64,000 bases of DNA from NCBI RefSeq assembly GCF_014699005.1, contig NZ_JACWZY010000004.1:62001-126000 (forward strand), read 5' to 3'. Made by a program: the position numbers and the translations under genes. Position 1 is the stretch's first letter; each line of letters begins with the position of its first letter. Shown in pieces: positions 26,541 to 34,373 of this stretch. This stretch comes from Spirosoma profusum. GTDB lineage: Bacteria; Bacteroidota; Bacteroidia; Cytophagales; Spirosomataceae. Under the pieces are notes generated by a model. The model searched no databases, was not told the DNA's origin, and saw only the letters and a list, made by a program, of their open reading frames with translations.

Positions 26541-27092
26541 ATGGCATTTGCTAATAAAATCATTCAAAATCCGAAAACCGGGCAACAACTTCGATTCATT
26601 CGGACCAGTAAGGACACAAACGGTGAGGTTCTCGAAATGGAATCAACGTATCGGTCACGTAGCATAGAACCAGCCCCTCATTATCACCCAAATCAGGTCG
26701 AAGATTTTAGGGTAGTTGCGGGCGAACTGACAGTTACTATAAATGGCCAGACCAACGTACTACGTCCGGGGGATACGTTGCATGTTCCTGCCAATACGAT
26801 TCATTCGATGTGGAATGCATCGGACGCCAATACGGTTGTAAACTGGCAGGTTCGTCCGGCGCTGAACACCGAAGCCTTTTTTGAAACGACGTTCGGTTTG
26901 GCTAGTGATGGTAAAGTCAAAGAAAACGGTATGCCGCCTTTTCTACAGACCGTTACGTTAGCGCGCCATTTTTCGAATGTCTTTCGACTGGCCAAGCCAC
27001 CTAAAGTTATTCAACAGGTTATTTTTGGTCTGCTGTCGCCTATAGCGCGTCTGGTGGGTTATCGACCCGTTTACCAAAAGTATCTGGATTAG
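26541..27092 (+). CDS. Cupin-domain protein
   Basis: A 183-residue protein with a single cupin barrel at about 35-110. The metal-site motif is clear: PAPHYHPNQVEDFRVVAGEL with two histidines and a glutamate, then PGDTLHVPANTIHSMWN with the last histidine. The C-terminal 70 residues are helical and end in a hydrophobic stretch. Such cupins can be dioxygenases, isomerases or binding proteins. It begins 30 nt after the unknown gene and may belong to the cytochrome operon. The substrate is unknown. Confidence 0.85.
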   Translation: MAFANKIIQNPKTGQQLRFIRTSKDTNGEVLEMESTYRSRSIEPAPHYHPNQVEDFRVVAGELTVTINGQTNVLRPGDTLHVPANTIHSMWNASDANTVVNWQVRPALNTEAFFETTFGLASDGKVKENGMPPFLQTVTLARHFSNVFRLAKPPKVIQQVIFGLLSPIARLVGYRPVYQKYLD

Positions 27093-27108
27093 TTACGGAT
27101 AACTAGCT

Positions 27109-27300
27109 TACTTAACGTGAATAACGGATTGAATAGGTTGTTAACCCATTCGTTTACAGTGTATTGCTAACGCCAGGGCTTCGACAGGCTCAGCCTGACA
27201 GTCAAGCTTGACTCAGGGGAATTAAGTTGGCTGTCAGGCTGAGCCTGTCGAAGCCCTGGCGTCAGCAATACGTTGAATTAACTATTATTCACGTTAAGTA
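27109..27300. repeat. Nested inverted repeat: family B core inside a second 16-bp inverted repeat
   Basis: An inner family B hairpin (27161-27201 with 27231-27271, one mismatch, core CTTCGACAGGCTCAGCCTGAC) lies inside a separate perfect outer inverted repeat, TACTTAACGTGAATAA at 27109-27124 and its complement at 27285-27300. The segment lies between convergent genes. Confidence 0.8.
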
Positions 27301-27359
27301 TTACTCGTGTCCCTGCTTTCTCCGTATATAGAAAAGGCGGGGACACTAGCATTATTTGA

Positions 27360-27719
27360 CTACCGTACCGTAACTGACTCCAGAGATAAATAAAAATATT
27401 TGTTACCAGCTATCCCGAAAACGGCCTTATCGTACTCATAATAGCTACCGCTAAAAGCTACCTTTAAACCCGCTTGCTGGAAATTATTGGCTAGATTACA
27501 GGCAAACCCAATGTCGTGCGAATCGAAACTATTTGGCACACGAATGAACCAGCTAACCTGCGATGAATCATAAAAGACCTCACCCCTGGCATCCCGAACA
27601 CGCTTGACATACGCCCCCGCGTTGGGGCAGTTAGCCGACGGCGTTTCCTCCCGACGGCAGGACGAAACAGCGACACTTACCAGCAGGAAAGTAGACGCTA
27701 TCAGTTTCTGAATGTTCAT
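27360..27719 (-). CDS. Small lipoprotein of unknown function
   Basis: A 119-residue lipoprotein: signal peptide with lipobox VSSC (Cys at 21), then a mature domain with two further cysteines (NCPNAG and GFACNLA) that could form a disulfide. The body mixes strands and a helix (IGFACNLANNFQQAG), ending KYFYLSLESVTV. Similar short lipoproteins are common in Cytophagales but I recognise no named family. It is monocistronic and convergent with the cupin gene across the nested repeat. Its location would be the outer or inner membrane surface. Confidence 0.7.
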   Translation of the reverse strand: MNIQKLIASTFLLVSVAVSSCRREETPSANCPNAGAYVKRVRDARGEVFYDSSQVSWFIRVPNSFDSHDIGFACNLANNFQQAGLKVAFSGSYYEYDKAVFGIAGNKYFYLSLESVTVR

Positions 27720-27783
27720 TATTGAGTGCTTTGCTGTACTACCGACTCGTTTCGTTACCGAATGGTTGTAAAACCGGGACAGA

Positions 27784-27921
27784 TCAGTCCGACGATGATT
27801 TACCGAAGTTGAGTTGGTAGTCCGCTGGCGTAGAAATCAGGTTTAATTCCGAAATCAATTGCCCAACCAGAAAAGCCACTTCATCAGTGGCTTTTACCGT
27901 TTCAGGCACGATGCCCTTCAT
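27784..27921 (-). CDS. Possible 45-residue small protein or gene remnant
   Basis: A reverse-strand frame starts MKGIVPETVKATDEVAF and ends in a Ser-rich tail before TGA. Its composition is protein-like and the open frame extends upstream without ATG for about 21 more codons, to a stop near the divergent gene start. A 10-bp hairpin (27871-27880 with 27886-27895) falls inside it and could equally be a terminator. It may be a real small protein, the tail of a decayed gene, or chance. I recognise no family. Confidence 0.3.
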   Translation of the reverse strand: MKGIVPETVKATDEVAFLVGQLISELNLISTPADYQLNFGKSSSD

Positions 27922-27986
27922 GGCCCGCTGCGGGGCTGATAATTTTGCCAGCGTAAACAACAAACCCCGCAGCAGCGGACCTCTTT

Positions 27987-29507
27987 ATGAAACCAACAAC
28001 ATACACCCTCAATCTCCGCGTACAACCTATTTTCGATGTCGTCATTACTAAATGGCTCATTCTGTTCGCGATGGCGAGCCTGTTTTTTCTAACGGGCTGT
28101 AAAAAAGAAAACGACGTAACGCCAGTCGGCACCATTACGGCCAACGCTGGTCCAGATCAACAGGTGCAGGTCGGTCAGGCTGTTACGCTCGATGGCTCGG
28201 CTTCGGTCGACAACCAGGGAAAGCCGCTCTCTTTCCAGTGGAACATTTTGCGTAAGCCCGCGAAAAGTACCGTTACGTTAGGCGGATCTACTACGTTCAA
28301 ACCGACTTTCAAACCGGATGAAGTTGGCGAATATGAAATGGAACTGACCGTAACGAGCGCTACAGGCAAAAGCTCTGACAAAGTCATTGTTGCGGCATCC
28401 GTTGCCGAACCACTCGCTATTACGGCCAGCATCACTGTAAAAACCAACCTCATCGACCGGGTTTTGAATCCCGAACTGCCTGATTACATCGTCACGAAAG
28501 GTATCGACGTAACGAATGAACTAACCATCAACCCCGGCGTGGTGATTGCCTTCGAGCGCGACGTACGTATGAATGTGAACGACAATGGAGGTATCATCAT
28601 CGCGAAAGGCACTCCTGAACAGAAAATCAAATTTGTAGGCGTACAGAAAACCAAAGGCTACTGGGTTGGTATGGCCTTATATTCGGGCAGTAACGTCAAC
28701 GTACTGGAAAACGTCGAGGTGATGCACGCGGGAAGCCGTCCTATCTTCAGCACCACCAAATCGGCCCTGTTTGTTAGCGGAAGCAAAGCACAGATTTCGC
28801 TAAAAAACACGCTGTTTTCCCAGAACGATGGTTATGGCATATACGTTTATGAAGGCGGTCTGCTGAACGAATTTTCGAAAAACGCATTCACAAACAATAC
28901 CGAAGCCGGCCTGATGATCGACGCAGCGAACGTACCGAAACTCGACGCAACCTCTACGTTCGGTGGTGGTAACGGCCGCAACGTAGTGGAAGTAACGGCA
29001 TCGGCCATCGCTAAAAACGCTAACGAAATTGTCTGGACCAATTTTACCGACAAAACAGCCTACCGGATCAATGGTGAACTGACGGTAAATGCAGGCTGGA
29101 AACTCAATCCCGGTGTTACGTTGGAAATGAACCGCGATGCCGTTATCCGTATCAACACCGACGGCTACATAAGCGCGAAAGGCACGACCACCGAGAAAGT
29201 TGTCTTTACCGGTGCGACTCGTTCGGCGGGTTTCTGGCGAGGATTGATCTGCTACTCGCAGGATAGCAAAAACCTACTTGAAAACGCTGAAGTGAGTTAC
29301 GCGGGCAGCAACGTTATCGTATCGGGGAAGAAAGCCAACGTAGCAATCTACGGCACCCGGGCTGCCATGACTATCAAAAATACACGTATCAGCGGCAGCG
29401 GTGGCTACGGGGTTTATGTCGCCTACGGCGCATCGGCCAACACCGACCTCAATACCGCCAATACGTTCGAAACCAACGCGCAGACCAACGTAATGATTGA
29501 AAAGTAA
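27987..29507 (+). CDS. Lipoprotein with PKD domain and right-handed beta-helix
   Basis: A 506-residue lipoprotein. After a long signal with lipobox LTGC (Cys about 38) comes a PKD domain (about 47-135: ANAGPDQQVQVGQAVTLDGS, then SFQWNI and VGEYEMELTV). The rest is a parallel beta-helix built as two internal copies: the first has LTINPGVVIAF, IIIAKGTPEQKIKFVG and GYGIYVYEGG; the second LNPGVTLEMN, YISAKGTTTEKVVFTG and GYGVYVAYGA. Such proteins bind or process polysaccharides at the cell surface. An alternative start at the internal MASLFF methionine would still make a lipoprotein. No enzyme active site is evident. Confidence 0.85.
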   Translation: MKPTTYTLNLRVQPIFDVVITKWLILFAMASLFFLTGCKKENDVTPVGTITANAGPDQQVQVGQAVTLDGSASVDNQGKPLSFQWNILRKPAKSTVTLGGSTTFKPTFKPDEVGEYEMELTVTSATGKSSDKVIVAASVAEPLAITASITVKTNLIDRVLNPELPDYIVTKGIDVTNELTINPGVVIAFERDVRMNVNDNGGIIIAKGTPEQKIKFVGVQKTKGYWVGMALYSGSNVNVLENVEVMHAGSRPIFSTTKSALFVSGSKAQISLKNTLFSQNDGYGIYVYEGGLLNEFSKNAFTNNTEAGLMIDAANVPKLDATSTFGGGNGRNVVEVTASAIAKNANEIVWTNFTDKTAYRINGELTVNAGWKLNPGVTLEMNRDAVIRINTDGYISAKGTTTEKVVFTGATRSAGFWRGLICYSQDSKNLLENAEVSYAGSNVIVSGKKANVAIYGTRAAMTIKNTRISGSGGYGVYVAYGASANTDLNTANTFETNAQTNVMIEK

Positions 29508-29521
29508 CCAGTCAGTAACTA

Positions 29522-29615
29522 TTTTTTGTCATGCTGACGAAGGAAGCATCTTAAGATTTCCTCACCCATAAGTCAGGAGGTTCTAAGATGCTTCCTTCGT
29601 CAGCATGACAAAAAA
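29522..29615. repeat. Inverted repeat, family A (32-bp perfect arms)
   Basis: Arms 29522-29553 and 29584-29615 are perfect complements with a T-run and A-run at the outer edges. It is close to the copy at 19767 (GACGAAGG in place of GACGCAGG). It follows the beta-helix lipoprotein gene and can serve as its terminator. Confidence 0.85.
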
Positions 29616-29726
29616 GTAAAGCAAACAAATTTATAAGCAGTAAATTTTTATTCTCATATTCTACTGATCGTCAACTGCTTACTAGCGCCGAAGTTTCAGC
29701 AGAATCATTCACTACCCAATACGCCA

Positions 29727-31070
29727 ATGACGTTCCAGTTGTGGGGAGCCGTTTTTACTGGTATGGTCCTGTCCATTATGCTGCTGAACGTAGTGCAGTG
29801 GACAACGTACCGCGACCGTAGCTACGGCCTGTACACGCTCTATATGTTCGCCTGGCTTTTTTATTTTGGCCTACGCGTTTCAGAATTCCGGGAGTGGTTT
29901 TCCGATGAAACCAATTATTTCGTTCGGGGGGCGGCTCCGATGGGGGCTTACTACGTCTATTTCGACTTTGCTGATGCTATTCTGGATTTACGCCGTCGAC
30001 TGCCCCGCTTTTACCGACACTTGCAGTACGTTAAAATTGGCCTTGTCGCTTACGTTGTCTGGCAGGTAGCGCTTTGCTACGTTCTGCCTTGGTCGCCAAC
30101 AGTTTACGAAATCTGGTTCATCGTTATGCGACTGGCGATGGCTGTTGTGGGCGTATATGGAATCCGACAGATGATGAGTTTAGGCGACCCGGTATCCCGC
30201 GCTTTTGCCACAGGCACGATTTTTCTGCTTATAGGCGGACTGGCGTCCATGTTTATGTCTTTTATATGGTCCGACGGAGATTGGTCGGGGCCATTCTGGA
30301 AAGTATCGCCTACCTACATGCAGATTGGCATTATTGCCGAACTGGTCTGTTTTACGCTGGGATTGAGCTACCGACAGCGGCAGGCGGCCATACGTAGCGC
30401 AATGGTTGAGCAGGAACTTACCCACGAACGCGCTCAACATCACCGCAACCAACTCGAAGCGGAACTGGCGGTGCAACGGCTCGAAAAAGAAAAAACAGAA
30501 GTACAGATCCGGGCGCTACAGGCACAGGTGAATCCGCATTTTCTGTTCAACAGCCTCAACTCGCTCAGCGCGTTGATCGACGATGACAGGCAACAGGCCA
30601 GCCTGTTTCTGGACGAGCTGAGTTCCGTATATCGGTACTTACTACGTGCGAACGATCAGGTACTGACCACCCTCGGGACCGAACTGGTATTTATTCAATC
30701 TTACTGCCATCTGTTAAAAACCCGGCATGGCGAGGCACTCCGCATTCTCCTGCATGTTTCTCCGGAACTCATAACCAGGCAGCTACCTCCCCTGACGCTC
30801 CAGCTTTTAGTCGAAAATGCGGTGAAGCACAACGTAGCACTACCGAACCAGCCGCTGACCATTTGCATCGGAACGAACAGTTATGGACAGTTGCAGGTAC
30901 GTAATAACGTGCAGCGAAAAGTAGTTCGGGTTAATTCGCCCGGTGTAGGGCTGGCCAACATCTGGTCGAAATATGAAATGCTCAGTCAGCCTTCACCCAG
31001 CATCAGTGAAGAAAACGAACAATTTGTCGTAACGCTACCCCTGATCGACGACCACAAAACGATTTTTTAA
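29727..31070 (+). CDS. LytS-type sensor histidine kinase, 7-helix membrane sensor (kinase 1 of 4)
   Basis: A 447-residue kinase of the LytS/YehU class. The N-terminal 225 residues hold about seven membrane helices, then a coiled coil (about 230-262) leads to the His_kinase motif QVNPHFLFNSLNSL with phospho-acceptor His271. The ATP domain has LLVENAVKHNV and a short G-box VGLANI. It opens a same-strand array of four such kinases, and it is the longest, with a sensor unlike the other three. No response regulator follows. The ligand is unknown. Confidence 0.93.
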   Translation: MTFQLWGAVFTGMVLSIMLLNVVQWTTYRDRSYGLYTLYMFAWLFYFGLRVSEFREWFSDETNYFVRGAAPMGAYYVYFDFADAILDLRRRLPRFYRHLQYVKIGLVAYVVWQVALCYVLPWSPTVYEIWFIVMRLAMAVVGVYGIRQMMSLGDPVSRAFATGTIFLLIGGLASMFMSFIWSDGDWSGPFWKVSPTYMQIGIIAELVCFTLGLSYRQRQAAIRSAMVEQELTHERAQHHRNQLEAELAVQRLEKEKTEVQIRALQAQVNPHFLFNSLNSLSALIDDDRQQASLFLDELSSVYRYLLRANDQVLTTLGTELVFIQSYCHLLKTRHGEALRILLHVSPELITRQLPPLTLQLLVENAVKHNVALPNQPLTICIGTNSYGQLQVRNNVQRKVVRVNSPGVGLANIWSKYEMLSQPSPSISEENEQFVVTLPLIDDHKTIF

Positions 31071-31094
31071 GGCTGAAACCTAGTACGTTATAGG

Positions 31095-31769
31095 CTATTC
31101 AATCATTTGTAAGGCAAAACGCTGAACAGGATGGTCGATTACCAGACGGTATGTAAACGTGTGAGCGGGATGGCCAATCTTTAGGGTGTAATTCCCACTT
31201 TGTAACTCCTGAAGATTCAACGAAAATTTGTAGCTCAGATCGGCAAACGCTCCCTGATAATAGGTTTTTCTATTTTCGTCTTCCAGCGTTATCTGACTGA
31301 TACGTTTCTTCGACTGAGCGCAGTGAATAGTTAATTTACCAGCCTGATCTATCGTCGGATCAACAAAAAAAATGGCCTTCCCTCCTTTTATAAACGATTG
31401 TTTAAGGCTTTTCCCGCTTGCGGGCATCAGATAAGCAACCGAATTTTCTGATAAATCGGTTTGATTTTCGGGCAGATAGGCCGTAGCCAGAATGCGATTA
31501 TTGACCAGATTAGCTAACAATACGTCCAAAGCCCGCTGCGTCTGTCGGTTCAGATGTCGGACGTTTTGCGGAAGCTGCTCCTGATAAAGCAGTTGATGAC
31601 GGGCATTATAGAACTGGACCAACGGGGTCTGGTCGGTAAAGTCGGCACTTAATTTCCAGTAAGCCCGTGCCGAATCAGGGCGGGCATAAGCCTCGGTCGA
31701 CTGCGCTTTTGCTGAATAACCAACCGTCAGAAAGCCAATCATCGATAACGCAAACAGGATAGTTCTCAT
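31095..31769 (-). CDS. Exported protein of unknown function inside the kinase array
   Basis: A 224-residue protein with a signal peptide (about 1-22, ending AKAQS). The mature part has a helix-rich middle (LNRQTQRALDVLLANLV) and a beta-rich C-terminal domain (about 150-224) with SGNYTLKIGHPAHTFTYRLVI, similar in look to the C-terminal sandwich of T9SS cargo but without certainty. It lies on the minus strand between kinase 1 and kinase 2, so it is transcribed against the array. It could be a target or ligand carrier for these sensors; that is a guess from position. Confidence 0.65.
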   Translation of the reverse strand: MRTILFALSMIGFLTVGYSAKAQSTEAYARPDSARAYWKLSADFTDQTPLVQFYNARHQLLYQEQLPQNVRHLNRQTQRALDVLLANLVNNRILATAYLPENQTDLSENSVAYLMPASGKSLKQSFIKGGKAIFFVDPTIDQAGKLTIHCAQSKKRISQITLEDENRKTYYQGAFADLSYKFSLNLQELQSGNYTLKIGHPAHTFTYRLVIDHPVQRFALQMIE

Positions 31770-32149
31770 CGTATTTATTGTTTACAGCGTGTGCATGCTT
31801 ATCGTGTTACGTTCAACTGCTGTGCCATCTTGCAAAAACGGCCTCTAAAGCCAGGAAATGGGCTTTTCACTACGTAACACTGTCCACAATCGGACGTAGC
31901 GGTGTCCGGTTTGACCGGATTCTTTATTCATGCTACGTTGGTTCATCCCTATTTTTTACCGTTTCATGGAATTTCTGATTGGGTGATACGTTTTCCATTA
32001 CTTACTTGAAGGTTGCTTTCTTAATCACTACATCAAACGGCTGTTAGAAACCCTGTATCGGGTCAATTTTTGAACGTACCAGAATTTATAAGCTACTTTT
32101 CATATATAGTTCGTTGACGCTTATCTTTACTAAAAATGCCTTCCTCGTC
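31770..32149. other. Non-coding region between divergent genes
   Basis: About 380 nt separate the exported-protein gene from kinase 2. Several ACGTA/TACGT words are present but no hairpin, family repeat or clear TAnnTTTG box. It should hold the promoters of both genes. Confidence 0.5.
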
Positions 32150-33256
32150 TTGACTAACGTAAATGATAAATGGCTGCGCATCGTCGGCATTACGATGCTA
32201 CTGGCGGTTAGCATCGTCAGCAATGGGTTTCATCACAAGCCGCTGACGGTTGAAATTCTGTTGCGGATTCTCATCAGCTTTGTCTCCATTACCGTTACCT
32301 GGCATGTCATCCGGGCGCTCATTTTTCATTTCCGGCGGAAGTACTTTTCCCGTCATGATATCCTCAAACGGCTATTTTTTACATTTCTGACAGGCAGCAT
32401 CGCCACCACCATAATCATCTGGATTACGGCCGCATTCCGATACCTGGCCATTTACGGAAATCTGGACAATTTCCGAAGTACCGGCCACAGCGCCAGTGTT
32501 ACGGTCAATAACATGACCATTTCCCTCAATATGTTTGGCTTCGACTTTGTGCAGGCCGCCACTAATTTTATTTTCTTTCAGGTCATTTACGAAGCGCTGT
32601 TTTTTGCCCGCGATTCAAGGCAGTACCAGCAAAAACTCAAGGTGGCCGAACAGGAACAGGAAAAATTACGAATGGCCAATCTGCAAAGCCAGCTCGACAC
32701 GCTCAAGCAGCAGGTGAATCCACATTTTCTGTTCAACAGCCTGAACGTACTGGATTCACTCATCGAAGATGACCCCAAACAGGCCCGCGTTTTTCTGGAA
32801 GAACTCAGTACGGTATATCGGTACTTACTCCGCGCCAACGAGCAGCACCTGACCGACCTCGGCACCGAGCTTGATTTTATTCACTCGTATTACCATTTGC
32901 TGAAAACCCGTCATGGTCCGGCACTTCAACTTAATGTTACCATCGATGAGCGGTATCAATCGCACCGTATACCGCCTTTAACGTTGCAGTTACTCATTGA
33001 GAATGCGGTGAAACATAACATCATTTTGCCCGACCAACCGCTGCAAATTGATATTATAACCGATCAGGATTCCCGGTTGCAGGTACGTAACAACGTGCAG
33101 CGCAAAACGATGCGGGTTGTTTCCAACGGTGTTGGGCTCACGAATATTCTGACGAAATACAAGATGCTAGCCCAACCAGCGCCCATTATCAGTGAAAACG
33201 ACGGCCAGTTTATAGTAACATTGCCCCTGATCGAAACGGCGGTTCACCAGACGTAA
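32150..33256 (+). CDS. LytS-type sensor histidine kinase (kinase 2 of 4)
   Basis: A 368-residue kinase with four membrane helices in the first 160 residues, a coiled coil, and the catalytic core: QVNPHFLFNSLNVLD with His192, LLIENAVKHNI and VGLTNI. No ATG precedes the first helix; a TTG at 32150 gives MTNVNDKWLRIVG, aligning with the GTG start of kinase 3 (MRTFNDKTIRIIG) and the ATG start of kinase 4 (MNDARLRVLG), so TTG is the best call. A further in-frame TTG exists at 32114. It is followed by kinase 3 after 67 nt. Confidence 0.9.
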   Translation: MTNVNDKWLRIVGITMLLAVSIVSNGFHHKPLTVEILLRILISFVSITVTWHVIRALIFHFRRKYFSRHDILKRLFFTFLTGSIATTIIIWITAAFRYLAIYGNLDNFRSTGHSASVTVNNMTISLNMFGFDFVQAATNFIFFQVIYEALFFARDSRQYQQKLKVAEQEQEKLRMANLQSQLDTLKQQVNPHFLFNSLNVLDSLIEDDPKQARVFLEELSTVYRYLLRANEQHLTDLGTELDFIHSYYHLLKTRHGPALQLNVTIDERYQSHRIPPLTLQLLIENAVKHNIILPDQPLQIDIITDQDSRLQVRNNVQRKTMRVVSNGVGLTNILTKYKMLAQPAPIISENDGQFIVTLPLIETAVHQT

Positions 33257-33323
33257 CGTGATAATTCAGTAACTTACCAGACCAGAAATTTATTTATAAC
33301 CGCCCGAACAAGACCGTTGCGCT

Positions 33324-34373
33324 GTGAGAACCTTCAACGACAAGACGATACGTATCATCGGCCCGTTCATCCTGTTTCTGGTAGGTACCCTGTTCTTTCG
33401 AATGAACTGGTACCTGGAGCTTTCGTCGAACAGTATCGTACGTTCCGATATTATCGCGCTGGCGGCTGGCTATACGTGCTGGAACGTAGCACGATGGATT
33501 ACGATACGTTTGCAGAAACGATATCCCGGTCTGGCCAATACCCGATACCGCCTTATCTGGATGGGGGCTTTGCTGCCGGTACTAGTCAATTTCGCCTGGA
33601 CGATTCGGCAGGTGGGGCATATGGTACTGAACAACACGCCCCAGCTTTCGCACACCCTGTCCAACTATACCTACGCCATTGGCATCCAGATTTTTTACCA
33701 CTGCGTTTATTTTGTGATTTATGAAGGTAGTTACGTGCTACGTGCCTGGCAATACACATACGAGCAAAATGAGCACCTGAAAAAGAACAAACTGAAGCAC
33801 CAGCTCGATACGTTGAAGGCACAAATTAACCCGCATTTTCTGTTCAACAGCCTCAACTCACTGTCGATGCTTATCCACGATAACCCGAAACAGGCCGAAG
33901 CGTTTGTCGATGAAATCAGTAGTGTGTATCGGTATTTGCTACGTGCCAATGATCAGGCGCTCACTACGTTATCGCAGGAATTACAGTTTATCAAATCGTA
34001 TTTTCAGTTACTCAAAACCCGCTACGGGGCCAGCATTGATCTTCTGGTCGACGTAGCAGATCGTTTTTTAGAGTGCCGAATTCCACCCCTTACGCTGCAA
34101 CTGTTAGTCGAAAATGCAGTAAAACACAACGTAATGCTGCCCGACCGTCCGTTAGTAGTTGAGATTTCGATACGAGGTCAATCGCTGGTGGTGCAGAACA
34201 ATTTACAGCGAAAAAACACGCCTGTTTTATCGAATCAGGTAGGTTTATCGAATATTTCGACAAAATACCGATTGCTGGGGCAGCCCGACATCAGTATTCG
34301 GGAAGATAACGGCCGATTCACGGTTGTTCTTCCACTTCTTAGTGCCCAACCCGAAACCAACGTACTCTCATGA
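33324..34373 (+). CDS. LytS-type sensor histidine kinase (kinase 3 of 4)
   Basis: A 349-residue kinase starting at GTG. Four membrane helices fill about residues 10-140, then comes the coiled coil HLKKNKLKHQLDTLK, the INPHFLFNSLNSLSML phosphorylation motif with His171, the ATP-site LLVENAVKHNV and the glycine box VGLSNI. Its stop overlaps the ATG of kinase 4 (ATGA), so the two are translationally coupled and likely form a complex or are made in equal amounts. It is closely similar to kinase 4 in size and sensor layout. Confidence 0.93.
   Translation: MRTFNDKTIRIIGPFILFLVGTLFFRMNWYLELSSNSIVRSDIIALAAGYTCWNVARWITIRLQKRYPGLANTRYRLIWMGALLPVLVNFAWTIRQVGHMVLNNTPQLSHTLSNYTYAIGIQIFYHCVYFVIYEGSYVLRAWQYTYEQNEHLKKNKLKHQLDTLKAQINPHFLFNSLNSLSMLIHDNPKQAEAFVDEISSVYRYLLRANDQALTTLSQELQFIKSYFQLLKTRYGASIDLLVDVADRFLECRIPPLTLQLLVENAVKHNVMLPDRPLVVEISIRGQSLVVQNNLQRKNTPVLSNQVGLSNISTKYRLLGQPDISIREDNGRFTVVLPLLSAQPETNVLS

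Noticed and set aside
31778-31978. Forward-strand 66-residue frame before kinase 2
   Set aside because: Cys/Phe-rich, no recognisable start context and no homology recalled; treated as non-coding.
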